Assembly (NCBI RefSeq): GCF_003172915.1
Contig: NZ_QGKU01000026.1
Coordinates: 62,001 to 126,000, forward strand
Direction: 5' to 3'
DNA: 64,000 bases
Origin: Meridianimarinicoccus roseus
GTDB lineage: Bacteria; Pseudomonadota; Alphaproteobacteria; Rhodobacterales; Rhodobacteraceae
The notes below the pieces were generated by a model, which saw only the letters and a list, made by a program, of their open reading frames with translations, was not told where the DNA came from and searched no databases. Position numbers and translations under genes: made by a program. Shown in pieces: positions 17,253 to 25,297 of the stretch. How positions within the stretch are numbered: position 1 is the first letter of the stretch; each line of letters begins with the position of its first letter.

Positions 17253-18008
17253 TCAGATGGCCAAATACTCGGCCCGCAGGGCCGCATTGTCGAGAACTTC
17301 CTTCGCCGAGCCGTCGAAGACGACCTGGCCACCTTCGAGAATCACGGCGCGGTCCGAGATCTTCAGCGCGGCGACGGCGTTCTGTTCCACGATGATCGTC
17401 GTGATGCCCTGTTCCTTGATCAGCATCAGGGTCTTTTCGATCTCGCGGACGATGACCGGGGCAAGCCCTTCGTAGGGTTCGTCTAGCAGCAGCACCTTGA
17501 TGTCGCGCGCGAGCGCGCGGGCGATGGCGAGCATCTGCTGTTCGCCGCCGGAAAGGGTCGTGCCTTCCTGTGCGCGCCGTTCGCCGAGGCGCGGGAACAG
17601 CTCGTACAGCCGGTCGAGTGACCAGCCCACGGGTTCGACGATCTGCGCGAGTTTCAGGTTCTCCTCCACCGTGAGGCCGGGGATGATGCGCCGGTCCTCG
17701 GGCACCAGCGCGCAACCGGCGATGGCGGCTTCGTGCGATGCCATGGTGTGCAGGTGCTGGTGGTCGAGCCAGATCTCACCGTGGGTGACCTGCGGACTGG
17801 CGAGCCGCGCGATGGAGCGCAGGGTGGAGGTCTTGCCCGCGCCGTTGCGGCCCAGCAGCGCGAGGATCTCGCCCTCGTGGACGGTGAAGCTGACGCCCTG
17901 CACGATGTAGCTTTCGCCGTAATAGGCGTGCAGGTCCCATACCGAGAAATACGCGGGCGCTGTGGCTGCGTGGTTGGCGTGCTTGGAAAAATCGGGGCGG
18001 TCGTTCAT
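17253..18008 (-). CDS. HAAT importer ATPase, LivF-like
   Basis: Second ATPase of a hydrophobic-amino-acid-type importer, 251 residues. Walker A GRNGAGKTS, Q-loop near ALVPEDRRIIPGLTVEENL (LivF hallmark), signature LSGGEQQM, Walker B VLLLDEPYEGLAP and H-loop IVEQNA. About 20 extra residues precede the fold. It is the last transporter gene of the minus-strand operon and is separated from its partner by a 121-base gap holding a GC-rich hairpin repeat. Confidence 0.92.
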   Translation of the reverse strand: MNDRPDFSKHANHAATAPAYFSVWDLHAYYGESYIVQGVSFTVHEGEILALLGRNGAGKTSTLRSIARLASPQVTHGEIWLDHQHLHTMASHEAAIAGCALVPEDRRIIPGLTVEENLKLAQIVEPVGWSLDRLYELFPRLGERRAQEGTTLSGGEQQMLAIARALARDIKVLLLDEPYEGLAPVIVREIEKTLMLIKEQGITTIIVEQNAVAALKISDRAVILEGGQVVFDGSAKEVLDNAALRAEYLAI

Positions 18009-18054
18009 GGCTGGCTCCTGTCAAGCGGCCGCGCGCGGCGCGCGCGAAGTCCCT

Positions 18055-18094
18055 GTCCCCCCACCCCTGCCTGCGCCGGGGCGGGGCCCGCCGC
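18055..18094. repeat. GC-rich hairpin repeat, copy 1
   Basis: This stretch between the two HAAT ATPase genes is nearly identical to 51737-51774 between ppk2 and urtE. Both contain a CCCC(T/C)GC-CTGC-GC(C/G)GGGG stem-loop followed by a GGGCGGG-CCCGCCGC tail. It could act in RNA processing or termination. Confidence 0.6.
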
Positions 18095-18129
18095 GCGTGG
18101 CGGCGTCGGGACAATGGGGGCGGGCGGTG

Positions 18130-18888
18130 TCATTCGTGGCTCTGGCCGAGATAGGCTTCCTGCACCTTGGGATGCCCCTTGATGTTTTCGGGCGTGTCCT
18201 CGACCAGTGGTGTGCCCTGCGCCAGCACGGTGATCCGTTCGGCGAGCGAGAACACGACGTGCATGTCGTGTTCGATGATCGCCATGGTGATCGGCCGGGA
18301 GGCCTTGATTTCCTTGAGAAGGTCGATCGTGTTGTTGGTGTCGGCCCGCGCCATCCCGGCGGTCGGTTCGTCCAGCAGCAGCAGCTTGGGCTGCTGCACG
18401 AGGCACATCGCCATTTCCAGTCGCCGCTTGTCGCCGCGCGAGAGCGAGCCCGCGTGCACGTCACGCTTTTCGATCATCCGCACGTCGGTCAGCATCGCTT
18501 CGGCCATGTCCACGATTTCGGCCTCGTTCATCACCGTCTCGAAGGCGTGCAGCTTGAACGCCCCGTCGCGCCTGGCGAAGCAGGGGATCATCACGTTTTC
18601 GAGCACCGTCAGGTCGCCGAAGATCTCGGGCGTCTGGAACACGCGGCTGATGCCCATCTGGTTGATCTCGTGCGGCTTGCGGCCCAGCACCGACTGGCCG
18701 TCGAACATCACCGACCCGGTGTCGGGGATCAGCTTGCCGACGAGGCAGTTGAGCAGCGTGGACTTGCCCGCCCCGTTCGGCCCGATGATCGCGTGGACCG
18801 TGTTCTCGGCCACCGAGAGGTTCACGTCCCCCAGCGCCTGAAGGCCGCCGAAGCGCTTGTTCACGTTCTTGACTTCAAGCAGTCCCAT
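18130..18888 (-). CDS. HAAT importer ATPase, LivG-like
   Basis: First ATPase of the importer, 252 residues. Walker A GPNGAGKST, then GISRVFQTPEIFGDLTVLENV, a signature region altered to LSRGDKRRLEMA, Walker B LLLLDEPTAGM and H-loop IIEHDMHVVF. LSRGDKRR in place of LSxGQxRR is common in a LivG subgroup. The open frame extends far upstream, but ATG 18888 fits the family start MGLLEVKNVNKRFGG and lies 14 bases after the permease stop. Confidence 0.92.
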   Translation of the reverse strand: MGLLEVKNVNKRFGGLQALGDVNLSVAENTVHAIIGPNGAGKSTLLNCLVGKLIPDTGSVMFDGQSVLGRKPHEINQMGISRVFQTPEIFGDLTVLENVMIPCFARRDGAFKLHAFETVMNEAEIVDMAEAMLTDVRMIEKRDVHAGSLSRGDKRRLEMAMCLVQQPKLLLLDEPTAGMARADTNNTIDLLKEIKASRPITMAIIEHDMHVVFSLAERITVLAQGTPLVEDTPENIKGHPKVQEAYLGQSHE

Positions 18889-18902
18889 TGTCTGCCCCCC
18901 TC

Positions 18903-20105
18903 TCATTCGGCCGGTTCGGTGGCGCCGGCGCCGGGCTTGGTGTCGGTCTTGCGGCGGCGGCGGAACAGCCGCCCCAGGCGCTGGCCGCCTTCCACGAGGC
19001 CGCCGGGCAGGAAGATCACCACCAGCATGAACATGATTCCCAGCGTCAGGTGCCAGCCCTTGCCGATGAACGGGTAGACCATGAACACCAGTGCGTCCTC
19101 CAGCCCGTCGGGCAGGAATGCGAACCACTGATGCAGGATGCTTTCGTTGATCTTGGAGAAGATGTTCTCGAAGTACTTGATGAAGCCCGCGCCGAGGATC
19201 GGGCCGATCAGCGTGCCCGCGCCGCCGAGGATTGTCATCAGCACCACCTCGCCCGATGCGGTCCACTGCATCCGTTCGGCGCCTGCCAGCGGGTCCATCG
19301 CTACCATCAACCCCCCGGCCAATCCCGCATACATGCCTGAGATCACGAAGGCGGCCAGCGTGTAGGGTTTGGTGTTCAGCCCGGTGTAGTTGAGCCGCTG
19401 CTGGTTGGATTTCACCGCGCGCAGCATCATCCCGAAGGGCGAGCGGAAGATGCGGATCGCGACATAGAAAGCGATCAGCATCACCACGGCGCTGAGGTAG
19501 TAGCCGACGTTGAAGGTGAACAGCCAGTTGCCCATAGCGAGTTCGGTGCTGTCGCGCATCGACAGGCCGAAGAGGTTGGCGGGCGGGATCGAGCCGTCCA
19601 CTTCGCTGACCCCGAGGATGCGCGGATCGTTCAGCGACAGTTGCAGCCCGGTTTCGCCGTTCGTGATCGGCGTGAGCACCGAGTAGGCGAGCGAGAACGA
19701 CATCTGCGCGAAAGCGAGCGTGAGGATCGAGAAGTAGATCCCCGAGCGGCGCAGCGAGATGTAGCCCACCAGCACCGAGAACAGCCCCGCCACCACGACC
19801 GAGATCAGGATCGCGGGGATCACGTTCATGGTCAGCAGCTTCATCATCCAGACCCCGGCATAGGAGCCGACCCCTAGGAACGCGGCATGTCCGAAGGACA
19901 GGTAGCCGGTGAGCCCGAAGAGGATGTTGAAGCCGATGGCGAAGATCCCGAAGATCACGAAGCGTTGCATCAGGTCGGGATAGCCGGCGTTGAACTGCGC
20001 CAGTTCCGAGCCTTCCGGGAACGGGTTGAGCAGGAAGGGGGCGAACATCGTCAGGCAGATGACGACGACGAACAGCAGGCTGTCCTTGCGGTTGAGTCCG
20101 AGCAT
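18903..20105 (-). CDS. HAAT importer permease, LivM-like
   Basis: Inner-membrane permease of 400 residues with eight to nine hydrophobic segments. Family motifs: [22 protein letters not shown] near residue 65 and the coupling region around [23 protein letters not shown], then [12 protein letters not shown]. The basic C-terminal tail ([13 protein letters not shown]) is cytoplasmic. It lies three bases after livH-like gene in the same operon. Confidence 0.92.
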   Translation of the reverse strand: MLGLNRKDSLLFVVVICLTMFAPFLLNPFPEGSELAQFNAGYPDLMQRFVIFGIFAIGFNILFGLTGYLSFGHAAFLGVGSYAGVWMMKLLTMNVIPAILISVVVAGLFSVLVGYISLRRSGIYFSILTLAFAQMSFSLAYSVLTPITNGETGLQLSLNDPRILGVSEVDGSIPPANLFGLSMRDSTELAMGNWLFTFNVGYYLSAVVMLIAFYVAIRIFRSPFGMMLRAVKSNQQRLNYTGLNTKPYTLAAFVISGMYAGLAGGLMVAMDPLAGAERMQWTASGEVVLMTILGGAGTLIGPILGAGFIKYFENIFSKINESILHQWFAFLPDGLEDALVFMVYPFIGKGWHLTLGIMFMLVVIFLPGGLVEGGQRLGRLFRRRRKTDTKPGAGATEPAE

Positions 20106-20108
20106 GGA

Positions 20109-21140
20109 TCAGTCCTCCATCACGCCCTTGCGGCCCATCAGGCCGCGCGGGCGGGTCAACAGAATGATGATCGCCACCAGGTAGATGATGATCTGGTTGA
20201 TGCCGGGCAGGAAGGCGACGACCTCGGCCATGGAGGCGAAGCTTTCCAGGATGCCCAGCACGAAGCCGGCCGCGACGGCGCCGGGCAGCGAGCCCATGCC
20301 GCCGACCACCACCACGACGAAGCTGAGCACGAGGAAATCCATGCCCATGTGGTAGTTCGGCGAGTTGATCGGCGCATACATCACGCCTGCCAGTCCCGCG
20401 ACCACGGCGGCGATTGCGAACATGATGGTGAAGCGGCGGTCGATGTCGATGCCCAGAAGCCCGACCGTCTCCCGGTCCGCCATGCCTGCGCGCACGACCA
20501 TGCCGAATGTGGTGAACTGCAGGAAGGCGAAGACGCCGCCAATGATCGCCAGCGCGAAGAAGAAATAGACGAGCCGCCAGTAGGGATAGATGATCGAGCC
20601 CGCCTGCATGCCCAGCATCGCGCCGAAGTCGAACGAGCCGGCGAAAGCGTCGGGCGCGGGGGTGGGGATCGGGTTCGCGCCGTAGAAATACTTGATGATC
20701 TCCTGCAGCACGATGGCGAGGCCGAAGGTCACGAGGATCTGGTCGGCATGGGGCCGCTTGTAGAAATGCTTGATCAGGCCGCGTTCCATGGCGAAGCCGA
20801 CGAAGATCATCACCGGGACGGCCATCAGCAGCGAGATCGGGACCGCCCAGTCGATGATGCCCCCGCCCACGCTGTCGCCGAACCAGCTTTGCACATAGGG
20901 CACGTCCACCTTAAGCGGGTTGCCGAGGAAGTCGGTGCGTGTCTCGTCCACCACTTCGTAGCTGAGCGTGAGGATGCGCTGCATCGTGACGGCGCAGAAC
21001 GCCCCCAGCATGAACAGCGCGCCGTGGGCGAAATTCACCACGCCGAGCGTGCCGAAGATTAGGGTCAGACCAAGCGCGATCAGCGCATAGGCCGATCCCT
21101 TGTCGAGACCGTTGAGAACCTGGAGCAGCAGAGCATCCAT
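20109..21140 (-). CDS. HAAT importer permease, LivH-like
   Basis: Permease of 343 residues. Typical LivH features: the N-terminal LNGLDKGSAYALIALGLTLIFGTLGVVNFAHG, a longer than usual periplasmic insertion (about residues 45-80), RGLIKHFYKRPHADQILVTFGLAIVLQEI and the late VVVVGGMGSLPGA segment. It follows the binding-protein gene after a 142-base gap with a strong stem-loop, an arrangement that often lowers permease yield relative to the binding protein. Confidence 0.92.
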   Translation of the reverse strand: MDALLLQVLNGLDKGSAYALIALGLTLIFGTLGVVNFAHGALFMLGAFCAVTMQRILTLSYEVVDETRTDFLGNPLKVDVPYVQSWFGDSVGGGIIDWAVPISLLMAVPVMIFVGFAMERGLIKHFYKRPHADQILVTFGLAIVLQEIIKYFYGANPIPTPAPDAFAGSFDFGAMLGMQAGSIIYPYWRLVYFFFALAIIGGVFAFLQFTTFGMVVRAGMADRETVGLLGIDIDRRFTIMFAIAAVVAGLAGVMYAPINSPNYHMGMDFLVLSFVVVVVGGMGSLPGAVAAGFVLGILESFASMAEVVAFLPGINQIIIYLVAIIILLTRPRGLMGRKGVMED

Positions 21141-21230
21141 CGGGGATCACCTTTGCGAAAACGGGGCCGCGCCCCGGTCGCGGGGTGCGGGCCCCGCGGC
21201 CGGGCGCCGCGCGGCGGGCCGGACCGGGTG

Positions 21231-21256
21231 GCACCGGTGCGCAGGGGCACCGGTGC
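21231..21256. other. Intercistronic stem-loop after HAAT binding-protein gene
   Basis: GCACCGGTGC occurs at 21231-21240 and again at 21247-21256. Each is itself palindromic, and together they form a 10-bp stem with a 6-base loop, 27 bases after the binding-protein stop. No U-run follows, so partial termination or 3'-end protection of the upstream message is more likely than full termination. Confidence 0.6.
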
Positions 21257-21282
21257 GGTTGTCGTGGATCGAGTGCCTGGGA

Positions 21283-22629
21283 TCAGACGCCGGGGTTGCA
21301 GGACCCAAGCGCGCCGCCCGCGAATTGCGGGTGATCGTGCGGGTACGTCACCTGCGCGACGGGCGTGATCTCGACGATTTCGAGCAGGTCGAATTCCGAG
21401 GTCGGGTTCTCCTTGCCGCGCACCACGAGCACGTCCTTGAAGCACTGGTGATCCTCGGCACGATAGAGCGTCGGGCCATTGCCCAGCCCGTCGAATTCGA
21501 AGCCTTCCAGGGCCTCGACCACGGCGCAGGGGTTGAACGAACCCGCGCGCTGCACGGCATCGGCATAGAGCAGGGTCTGCACGTAGCAGGTATGCGCGGC
21601 CTGGCTGGGCGGGAAGCCGTACTTGGTGCCGAAGGAGCGGGTGAACGCCTTGGAGCCCTCGTCCTGCAACGACCAGTGCCAGTTGGTGGACCCGAAGATG
21701 CCCTTCACGTTCTCGCCCGCGCCGCGCGCCATCAGGCGCGAGTAGAGCGGCACGACGATCTCGAACTGCTTGCCGTTCACGATCCGGTCGCGCAGACCGA
21801 ACTGCACGGCGTTGGTCAGCGAGTTGACCATGTTGCCGCCGTAATGGTTCAGCACCAGCACGTCGGCGTCGGACTGCAGAACGGGCGTGATATAGGCCGA
21901 GAAGTCGGTTGCGGCGAGCGGGGTCTTGACCGTTTCGACGGTTTCCCAGCCCATCGCCTCGGTCGCCGAAGTGATCGCTTCTTCGGTGGTGTAGCCCCAG
22001 TTGTAGTCGGCCGTCAGGTGATACGCCTTGCGGTCGGTGCCATAGGCATTGGCCAGCACCGGCGCGAGCGCGGCGCCCGACATGTAGCTGTTGAAGAAGT
22101 GGCGGAAGCCGTTCGCCTTGCGGTCCTTCCCGGTCGTGTCGTTCGAATGGGTCAGGCCCGCCATGAAGATGATGCCGGCTTCCTGGCACAGGGCCTGCAC
22201 GGCCACGGCGACGCCCGAGGACGAGCCGCCGGTGATCATGATGGCGCCGTCCTTCTCGATCATCGACTTCGCCGAGGCGCGGGCCGCATCCGACTTCGTC
22301 TGCGTGTCGCCGGTGACGTATTCGACCTTCTTGCCCAGGATGCCGGTGCCGTCGAGCGTCTTGGAACTGAAAGTGGACAGCATGCCGCCGTCGCCGCCGC
22401 CGTTAAGATGCTCCACCGCCAGCTCATAGGCGCGCAGTTCGTCCGCGCCTTCGTCGGCATAGGGGCCGGTCTGCGGCACGTTGAAGCCCAGCGTCACGCT
22501 GCCGCCGGTGGGTTCGTTCACGAACGCCGATGCCGAACGGGCGGTGAAGATGGTAGGGACCGCGAGGCCCGCACCTGCGACTGCACCGGTTTTCATCACG
22601 CCGCGGCGTGTGAGATCCGTCTTGGACAT
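21283..22629 (-). CDS. HAAT-type substrate-binding protein, Tat-like signal
   Basis: Periplasmic binding protein of 448 residues. The N-terminus has a twin-arginine-like motif (LTRRGVMKTGAVAGAG) and a cleavage region at ARSASA, so Tat export is likely. The mature fold is type-1 periplasmic binding (GFNVPQTGPYADEGADELRAYELAVEHLNGG; ITGGSSSGVAVAVQALCQEAGIIFMAG). The ligand is not predictable; amides, urea-like compounds or amino acids are bound by relatives. ATG 22629 has a strong GGGAGGAT site. It leads the operon and is divergent from the ScfR-like regulator. Confidence 0.9.
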   Translation of the reverse strand: MSKTDLTRRGVMKTGAVAGAGLAVPTIFTARSASAFVNEPTGGSVTLGFNVPQTGPYADEGADELRAYELAVEHLNGGGDGGMLSTFSSKTLDGTGILGKKVEYVTGDTQTKSDAARASAKSMIEKDGAIMITGGSSSGVAVAVQALCQEAGIIFMAGLTHSNDTTGKDRKANGFRHFFNSYMSGAALAPVLANAYGTDRKAYHLTADYNWGYTTEEAITSATEAMGWETVETVKTPLAATDFSAYITPVLQSDADVLVLNHYGGNMVNSLTNAVQFGLRDRIVNGKQFEIVVPLYSRLMARGAGENVKGIFGSTNWHWSLQDEGSKAFTRSFGTKYGFPPSQAAHTCYVQTLLYADAVQRAGSFNPCAVVEALEGFEFDGLGNGPTLYRAEDHQCFKDVLVVRGKENPTSEFDLLEIVEITPVAQVTYPHDHPQFAGGALGSCNPGV

Positions 22630-22930
22630 GGATATCCTCCCAGATATGAGTTTCGGCCCGCCTCCTCTGCGCGCCGGATGCCTTGTAAAGACCGGTCCAG
22701 TATCCGGGGCAGGTGTAAAAGCGCGCAACAAATATTCAGTATCGAAAGATTTTTTCTGTGAAGAATTCGACATCACCGAAGTGGATCTGTAAAATTTTTT
22801 TCCCGCAGGCGCAGAAAGCCCTTGATCGCGGTCACAAAATCGCCATCCCATCGAGAAGGGTTCGGCGCTTGCCGCGGCGCGGGTCCGCGGAAAATGCGCG
22901 GCCCGGTTGCGAGGGGCGGGACCGGATGTC

Positions 22931-22990
22931 GTGCATGCTGTCGCATACTGTCGCATGCTGTCGCATACTGTCGCATGCTTTGGTATGCAA
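22931..22990 (+). repeat. 10-bp tandem repeat array (operator-like)
   Basis: Six consecutive 10-base units, consensus TCGCAT(G/A)CTG: the first and last are degenerate and the inner four alternate GCATGC and GCATAC. The array lies 74 bases before the regulator start at 23064 and about 300 bases from the divergent importer start. One unit per helical turn puts all copies on the same DNA face, as for cooperative repressor sites. The rest of the 434-base gap has an AT-rich patch (22720-22805) likely to hold the importer promoter. Confidence 0.75.
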
Positions 22991-23063
22991 GTGGGGGTGG
23001 CACCGTGGCTGACAAGCGGTCACCGGGTGCAGCGCCGGACCGACAGGGGGAGGAGGGGCCGAC

Positions 23064-24395
23064 ATGCCACGCAGCGCGCTGACCGGAACGCGCATCCGCG
23101 AACGCCGCACGATGCTGGGCCTGCGCCAGTCGGAGCTTGCGGCGCGGGTGGAAATCTCGCCCAGCTACCTGAACCTGATCGAACACAACCGCCGCCGCAT
23201 CGGCGGCAAGCTGCTGACCCGGATCGCGCGTGCGCTCGGGGCGGATGTCGCGTCTCTGACCCAAGGGGCTGAGACCGAGCAGCTCGACCAACTGGGCGAG
23301 GCCGCGGCGGCCCATCCCGGCACTGCCGCCGAACTGGACAAGGTCGATGAACTTGTCGGCCGCTTTCCCGGCTGGGCAGCGCTGCTGACCGCCCAGCAGC
23401 GCCGCATCGTCGCGCTGGAGAACCGGGTCGCCGGGCTGGTGGATCGGCTGGCGCATGACCCGTTCCTGTCCGCCGCGCTGCACGATCTGCTTTCCAAGGT
23501 GTCGTCGATCCAGTCCACCGCATCTATCCTGGTGGAGACCGAGGATCTGGACGAGAACTGGCGCAAGCGCTTCCAGCGCAATCTGCATGCGGACAGCGGC
23601 AAGCTGGCCGAGGGCGCGGCGGCACTGGTCGCCTATCTCGATGCCGAGGGCGAAACCGAACTGGGTGTCGTGACCCCGCAGGAGGAACTTGAAACCTTCC
23701 TGAACCGGACCGGGTTCCATGTCGCCGGACTGGAAACGCCTGTGCCTGACCTGATCGCGCCGATGATCGCGCATGGGCCGGGGTTGCAATCAGATGCCGG
23801 GCGCGCACTGGCCCATGCCTTCCTCGATCGTTACCGTGCCGAGGCGTTGGCGATGCCGCTTGCGCCGTTCGAGGCCGCCGCGCGTGAAACCGGGTTCGAC
23901 CCTGCGCGCCTGTCGGACCGCTTCGGAGTGCCGATCCCGGCGGTGTTCCGGCGGCTGGCCTCGTTGCCTGGGGCGCGGATCGGGCTTGTGGTCTGCGACG
24001 GCGCAGGCGCGCTGACCCTGCGCAAGACGACCGACCTGCTGCCACTGCCGCGCTTCGGGTCCGCCTGCGCGCTGTGGCCGGTCTATCGCGCGCTGACCCG
24101 ACCGATGGCGCCTGTGCGCGCGGTTCTGGAACACTCGGCCCGCCCCGCAGAGCGGTTCCTGTGCTACGCGATGGCCCATGCCCATTACCCCGACGGTTTC
24201 GCCGCCCCGGCGGTCTACGAGGCGAGCATGATCCTCGTGCCGCCCGATCTTGTGGATCTCGGGCCCGCGCCCGGCCCGGTCAGCCGGATCGGCACCACCT
24301 GCCGCGTCTGCCCGCTGCCGGACTGCGCCGCGCGGCGCGACCCCTCGATCCTTGGCGATGGGACAGATGGCGCTTTGACAGCCGGGCGGGCTTGA
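23064..24395 (+). CDS. ScfR-like XRE-family regulator
   Basis: Encodes 443 residues. The N-terminal HTH_3 domain (about residues 8-65: TRIRERRTMLGLRQSELAARVEIS, then SYLNLIEHNRRRIGGKLL) is followed by a long helical region and a C-terminal domain of the short-chain fatty acyl-CoA regulator (ScfR/PccR-like, DUF2083) type, ending in the CRVCPLPDCAARRDP Cys motif of that group. The ImmA/IrrE-like middle keeps its flank (AHAFLDRYRAEALAMP) but shows no HExxH zinc motif. Known relatives sense acyl-CoA esters; the ligand here is unknown. The gene probably governs itself and the divergent importer through the 10-bp repeats (inference). Confidence 0.82.
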   Translation: MPRSALTGTRIRERRTMLGLRQSELAARVEISPSYLNLIEHNRRRIGGKLLTRIARALGADVASLTQGAETEQLDQLGEAAAAHPGTAAELDKVDELVGRFPGWAALLTAQQRRIVALENRVAGLVDRLAHDPFLSAALHDLLSKVSSIQSTASILVETEDLDENWRKRFQRNLHADSGKLAEGAAALVAYLDAEGETELGVVTPQEELETFLNRTGFHVAGLETPVPDLIAPMIAHGPGLQSDAGRALAHAFLDRYRAEALAMPLAPFEAAARETGFDPARLSDRFGVPIPAVFRRLASLPGARIGLVVCDGAGALTLRKTTDLLPLPRFGSACALWPVYRALTRPMAPVRAVLEHSARPAERFLCYAMAHAHYPDGFAAPAVYEASMILVPPDLVDLGPAPGPVSRIGTTCRVCPLPDCAARRDPSILGDGTDGALTAGRA

Positions 24396-24466
24396 CCGCA
24401 TAGTCGCTGGAAAAATGGCGCGGTGGCAGAACCGGCGCCGATCTGCGCGGGGGGGAGACCGGACGG

Positions 24467-24838
24467 ATGGGGCACCATGTGTTGCTGATCGAAGACGAAC
24501 CGAACATCATGGAAGCGATCCGCTTCTTTCTGTCGCGTGATGGCTGGAAGGTGTCGTGCCATTCCGACGGCGCGACCGCCATGGCAGAAATCGCGCGCGT
24601 GACACCGGATGTCGTCGTGCTGGACGTGATGTTGCCGAACCGCAGCGGCTTCGACGTGCTGCGCGAGTTGCGCTCTGATCCGGGTCTCGGGGCGGTGCCT
24701 GTTCTGATGCTGACCGCCAAGGGGCAGGCCAAGGACCGCAGCCGCGCCGAGGATCTGGGTGCGAGCGATTTTATGACCAAGCCATTCTCCAATGCCGAGG
24801 TGCGCGACAAGCTGCGCGCGCTGGTCGGCCCGGCCTGA
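24467..24838 (+). CDS. Single-domain response regulator
   Basis: Receiver-only protein of 123 residues. Phosphoacceptor Asp53 in VVVLDVMLPNRSG, acidic pair Glu9/Asp10, Thr83 in LMLTAKG and Lys105 in FMTKPF are all present. There is no output domain, so it acts by protein contact or as a phosphate relay. A kinase gene lies two genes downstream, making it the likely partner. GGGGGAG precedes ATG 24467. Confidence 0.93.
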   Translation: MGHHVLLIEDEPNIMEAIRFFLSRDGWKVSCHSDGATAMAEIARVTPDVVVLDVMLPNRSGFDVLRELRSDPGLGAVPVLMLTAKGQAKDRSRAEDLGASDFMTKPFSNAEVRDKLRALVGPA

Positions 24839-24851
24839 CCGGCGGGTGCCC

Positions 24852-25295
24852 GTGCCCGAGCGCGACAAGCCCCTGTTCCTTGCGCGGCAGTCCTATCGCC
24901 GCCGTCGCGTGATCGATGCCGCGCGGCTGCTGCCGGTGTTCGGCACGGTGCTGTTCCTGGTGCCGATCCTTTGGGATCTGGCGGGCCCGCAGGCGGTGGA
25001 CCCCGCCGCGCCGCCGCGACTGGCGGAACGCGGGCTGTATCTGTTCGCGGTCTGGGGCGCGCTGGTGCTGGGCGCGGCGATCCTTGCGCGCCGGTTGAAG
25101 CCCGAAAGCGCACCGCCCGCAGACCTGCCGCAGCGCGCGGGTCCGGCCGTGCAGGCGCCCGCGTTGCCGCGTCCGGGCCGGGCGCGGGACGGAGCGGACA
25201 TCGGCGCAAGGCCGCTTGAGGCCGGGCAAGACGCAGCGCCCGACACCGTGCCGCGCGCCGCACCTGCCACCCCCGGCGGCCCTGCGGGGGGCTGA
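24852..25295 (+). CDS. Small membrane protein upstream of symporter-kinase
   Basis: About 147 residues: basic N-terminus (LARQSYRRRR), two hydrophobic segments (about residues 24-42 and 60-76) and a long Pro/Ala-rich tail without obvious fold. The start is GTG, either 24846 or 24852; the latter has GGCGGG at suitable spacing. It ends two bases before the kinase start. Short proteins before SLC5-type symporters or symporter-kinases are common (DUF4212-like or CbrX-like), but I cannot assign a family. Confidence 0.6.
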   Translation: MPERDKPLFLARQSYRRRRVIDAARLLPVFGTVLFLVPILWDLAGPQAVDPAAPPRLAERGLYLFAVWGALVLGAAILARRLKPESAPPADLPQRAGPAVQAPALPRPGRARDGADIGARPLEAGQDAAPDTVPRAAPATPGGPAGG

Positions 25296-25297
25296 GC

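Noticed and set aside
22931-22990. CRISPR array
   Set aside because: Units are 10 bases with no spacers and no cas genes are nearby; it is a tandem repeat, not CRISPR.
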